The notes under the pieces: model-generated
Told to the model about the DNA's origin: nothing
What the model saw: only the letters and a program-made list of their open reading frames with translations
The model's database searches: none
Source of the DNA: Gemmatimonadota bacterium
Lineage (GTDB): Bacteria > Orphanbacterota > Orphanbacteria > Orphanbacterales > Orphanbacteraceae
Reading direction: 5' to 3'
Assembly (NCBI GenBank): GCA_013002425.1
Contig: JABDJQ010000521.1
Coordinates: 1 to 6,101, forward strand
Length of the DNA stretch: 6,101 nucleotides
Shown here: piece after piece, positions 4,403-6,101 of the stretch
Layout: the number at the start of each line of letters is the position of its first letter
Numbering within the stretch: position 1 is the stretch's first letter
Program-made: the position numbers and the translations under genes

Positions 4403-6101
4403 TTACTTGACGAGCAGCATCTTGTTCGTGGTTCGGAACGGGGCGCTGCTGTCATCGGCCGCGAGATCGCGGACTTCGAGGCGGTAGAAGTAGACACCGG
4501 AGGCGACTTCTTCTCCGCTCGCATTCGTGCCGTTCCACCTGGCGAAGTGTTCCCCTCGAGCCTGCATTGCGTCGACGAGGCCCGTCACTTCGCGCCCCCG
4601 CACGTCGAACACACGGAGAGTCACGCGGCTCGGGGCCGCGAGCTCGTAACGAATGGCCGTGGTCGGATTGAACGGGTTCGGCACGTTCTGAAAGAGTCGA
4701 TGGCGTGTCGGGACGACGGTCGCGCCGCCCGCCACGTCGGTCGCGATCAGTTCGGTCACGATGATCTTCTGATTCACCGCGACGTCTGTCAGCGTCGTCA
4801 CGGCGCCCGACGGGAACCGGACGATGACGGAGTCGACGACGGCCGCGTCGCCGAGGCCGAAGTGTGTCGCGAGCATGCTGTGCGAGTTGAACGCGTTCTG
4901 CGCGACGACCTGGCGCTGCTGCCAGACGTCTCCGCCGCCGATGTTCGCTTTCGTGTAAACGGCGGTTCCGAGCGCCGATAAATTGGATCCGCCCGGACCA
5001 CCGGCTCCCACACACTCGATGATGATCCAGGCGTTTCCGTTTGCCGTGTCGTTCCGGAAGAGCGCTTTCGATGCGGCGCTCCCGTTCAGAAAGAGGTCGA
5101 GATCGCCGTCGCCGTCGTAGTCCGCGGCCGCCACGCCGGCGTTCGGGCCGGGCTGTCCCGTGGCGCCTGTCGTCAGCAGTTTCGTGAACGAACCGTCGCC
5201 GTCGTTGCTGTAGTATTCGGCGCTCTTGATTCCGTCGTATGTAATGATGCAGTCGACGTCGCCGTCGTTGTCGTAATCGTGCCAGTGATTCGAAAGCGCG
5301 AGCCCCGTGTTCGACACGATCGGGCCGGCCGTGGCTGCCGTCATGCGCGCGTACGTGCCGGCGTCGTTCCTGTACAGATAGCCCGGCGTCGCGCTGTTGT
5401 AGTTCGTGAGATAGGCGTCGAGATCGCCGTCGTTGTCATAGTCGATCCAGTTCCACGTCTGGCCGTCGGCGGTATCCGTCGCGATCGGATCCGTGAAAAT
5501 GCGGTTCAGCGTGCCGGCGTCGTTTCGATACAGGTAGTCGGGTTCGAGATTGCCGGAAGCCGGCCCCGCCGCGATGAAGAGGTCCATGTCGAGATCCTGG
5601 TCGTAGTCGTACCAGGTCGGCACCGTGTACGGCCCGAGTCCCTGTTCCACGTCAGATGTCGTTTCGCGCGTGAACGTGCCGTCGCCGTTGTTCGAGAAGA
5701 GCCGGTTCTCATGCGTGACGCCGCCGAATCCGTTCGCGGCTGCGATCACGAGGTCGACGTATTCGTCGCCCGTGAATTCGCCCCAGGCTCCGCCCCAGCC
5801 GGAGTTCTCGAGGCTGTCGGCGATGACGCCCGACAGAATCTTCACGAAAGAGTTACCGGGTCCGTCGTTTCGATAGAGAAAGCTTCCGCGCACGGCGTTT
5901 CCGATGAGGTAGCAGTCGATGTCGCCGTCGTTGTCGTAGTCGGCCCATGTCATCCCCTGCGCCTGGCCCTGCTTCTTCATGATGCCGCCGAGCTTGTGGA
6001 AATCGCCGCCGCCCTCGTTCCGGAAGATGGCGCCTTTGCCCGCGACGCTGAGGTCGAGATCGCCGTCGTTGTCGAAGTCGATCCACGCGCAGCCGGTGTA
6101 G
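4403..6101 (-). CDS. FG-GAP/VCBS propeller, ASPIC/UnbV and FlgD-like C-terminal domain protein, N-terminus outside window
   Basis: The minus frame is open from the right edge to TAA at 4403-4405, giving 565 residues; the signal peptide and first repeats lie beyond the window. Residues 1-345 are FG-GAP/VCBS propeller units with calcium loops: DFDNDGDLDL (8-17), DYDNDGDIDC (54-63), a degenerate unit near 117, DYDQDLDMDL (165-174), DYDNDGDLDA (220-229), DYDNDGDVDC (275-284) and DYDGDGDLDL (327-336). Residues about 350-450 are an ASPIC/UnbV domain (AWIIIECVG, SNLSALG, HFGLGDA, VIVRFPSG). Residues 470-565 are a FlgD-Ig/type IX-like sorting domain (LFQNVPNPFNPTTAIRYEL, VFDVRGREV, WNGTNASGEEVASGVYFYRL, ending KMLLVK). 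It is expected to be secreted and surface-bound or released; the ligand is unknown. ATG 5980 is internal, since coding continues upstream of it with a further complete repeat. It converges on the beta-helix gene. Confidence 0.92.
   Translation of the reverse strand, partial: YTGCAWIDFDNDGDLDLSVAGKGAIFRNEGGGDFHKLGGIMKKQGQAQGMTWADYDNDGDIDCYLIGNAVRGSFLYRNDGPGNSFVKILSGVIADSLENSGWGGAWGEFTGDEYVDLVIAAANGFGGVTHENRLFSNNGDGTFTRETTSDVEQGLGPYTVPTWYDYDQDLDMDLFIAAGPASGNLEPDYLYRNDAGTLNRIFTDPIATDTADGQTWNWIDYDNDGDLDAYLTNYNSATPGYLYRNDAGTYARMTAATAGPIVSNTGLALSNHWHDYDNDGDVDCIITYDGIKSAEYYSNDGDGSFTKLLTTGATGQPGPNAGVAAADYDGDGDLDLFLNGSAASKALFRNDTANGNAWIIIECVGAGGPGGSNLSALGTAVYTKANIGGGDVWQQRQVVAQNAFNSHSMLATHFGLGDAAVVDSVIVRFPSGAVTTLTDVAVNQKIIVTELIATDVAGGATVVPTRHRLFQNVPNPFNPTTAIRYELAAPSRVTLRVFDVRGREVTGLVDAMQARGEHFARWNGTNASGEEVASGVYFYRLEVRDLAADDSSAPFRTTNKMLLVK

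Noticed and set aside
4081..4524. Minus-strand 147-codon and overlapping open frames with Glu/Arg/Lys runs
   Set aside because: They arise from the purine strand of the low-complexity tract and the inverted repeat, and overlap the real gene's 3' end.
4229..4981. Plus-strand 250-codon open frame
   Set aside because: Antisense to the ASPIC/UnbV and FlgD-like domains, which are unmistakable on the minus strand.

Overview
The window looks like chromosomal DNA from a GC-rich, double-membraned bacterium. Its genes encode an Omp85-type outer-membrane barrel, an exported beta-helix protein and a VCBS/FG-GAP protein ending in a FlgD-like, type IX-style C-terminal domain. This combination, with menaquinone-type metabolism, is typical of FCB-group and neighbouring candidate phyla (Eisenbacteria, Latescibacterota, Krumholzibacteriota, Zixibacteria and similar). 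No 16S or other phylogenetic marker is present, so this placement is an inference from protein style.

Layout. (1) Positions 1-1042, minus strand: a MenF/EntC-type isochorismate synthase whose 3' end lies beyond the left edge. (2) 1043-1203: a short divergent intergenic region with promoter-like elements for both directions. (3) 1204-2409, plus: a compact Omp85-superfamily barrel protein with no room for POTRA domains. (4) 2410-2510: a 101-base gap with an extended -10 promoter candidate. (5) 2511-4031, plus: an exported right-handed beta-helix protein made of eleven 26-28-residue coils, with a short Trp-Gly/Lys/Arg tail at the extreme C-terminus. (6) 4032-4402: a 371-base non-coding convergent region holding a hairpin terminator, an 81-base pure pyrimidine tract with an 18-bp tandem duplication, a 150-bp imperfect inverted-repeat element rich in G-runs, and a second hairpin terminator for the opposite strand. 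(7) 4403-6101, minus: an FG-GAP/VCBS propeller, ASPIC/UnbV and FlgD-like protein whose N-terminus lies beyond the right edge.

How the genes relate. The isochorismate synthase belongs to cytoplasmic chorismate metabolism (menaquinone, or less likely a siderophore) and has no evident link to the others. The remaining three are envelope or secreted proteins in separate transcription units. The beta-helix protein and the FG-GAP protein have different C-terminal ends, which suggests two surface-delivery or anchoring signals in one organism. No defence system, CRISPR array, transposase, tRNA or rRNA gene was seen. The best leads for something undescribed are the short C-terminal tail of the beta-helix protein and the intergenic inverted-repeat element.
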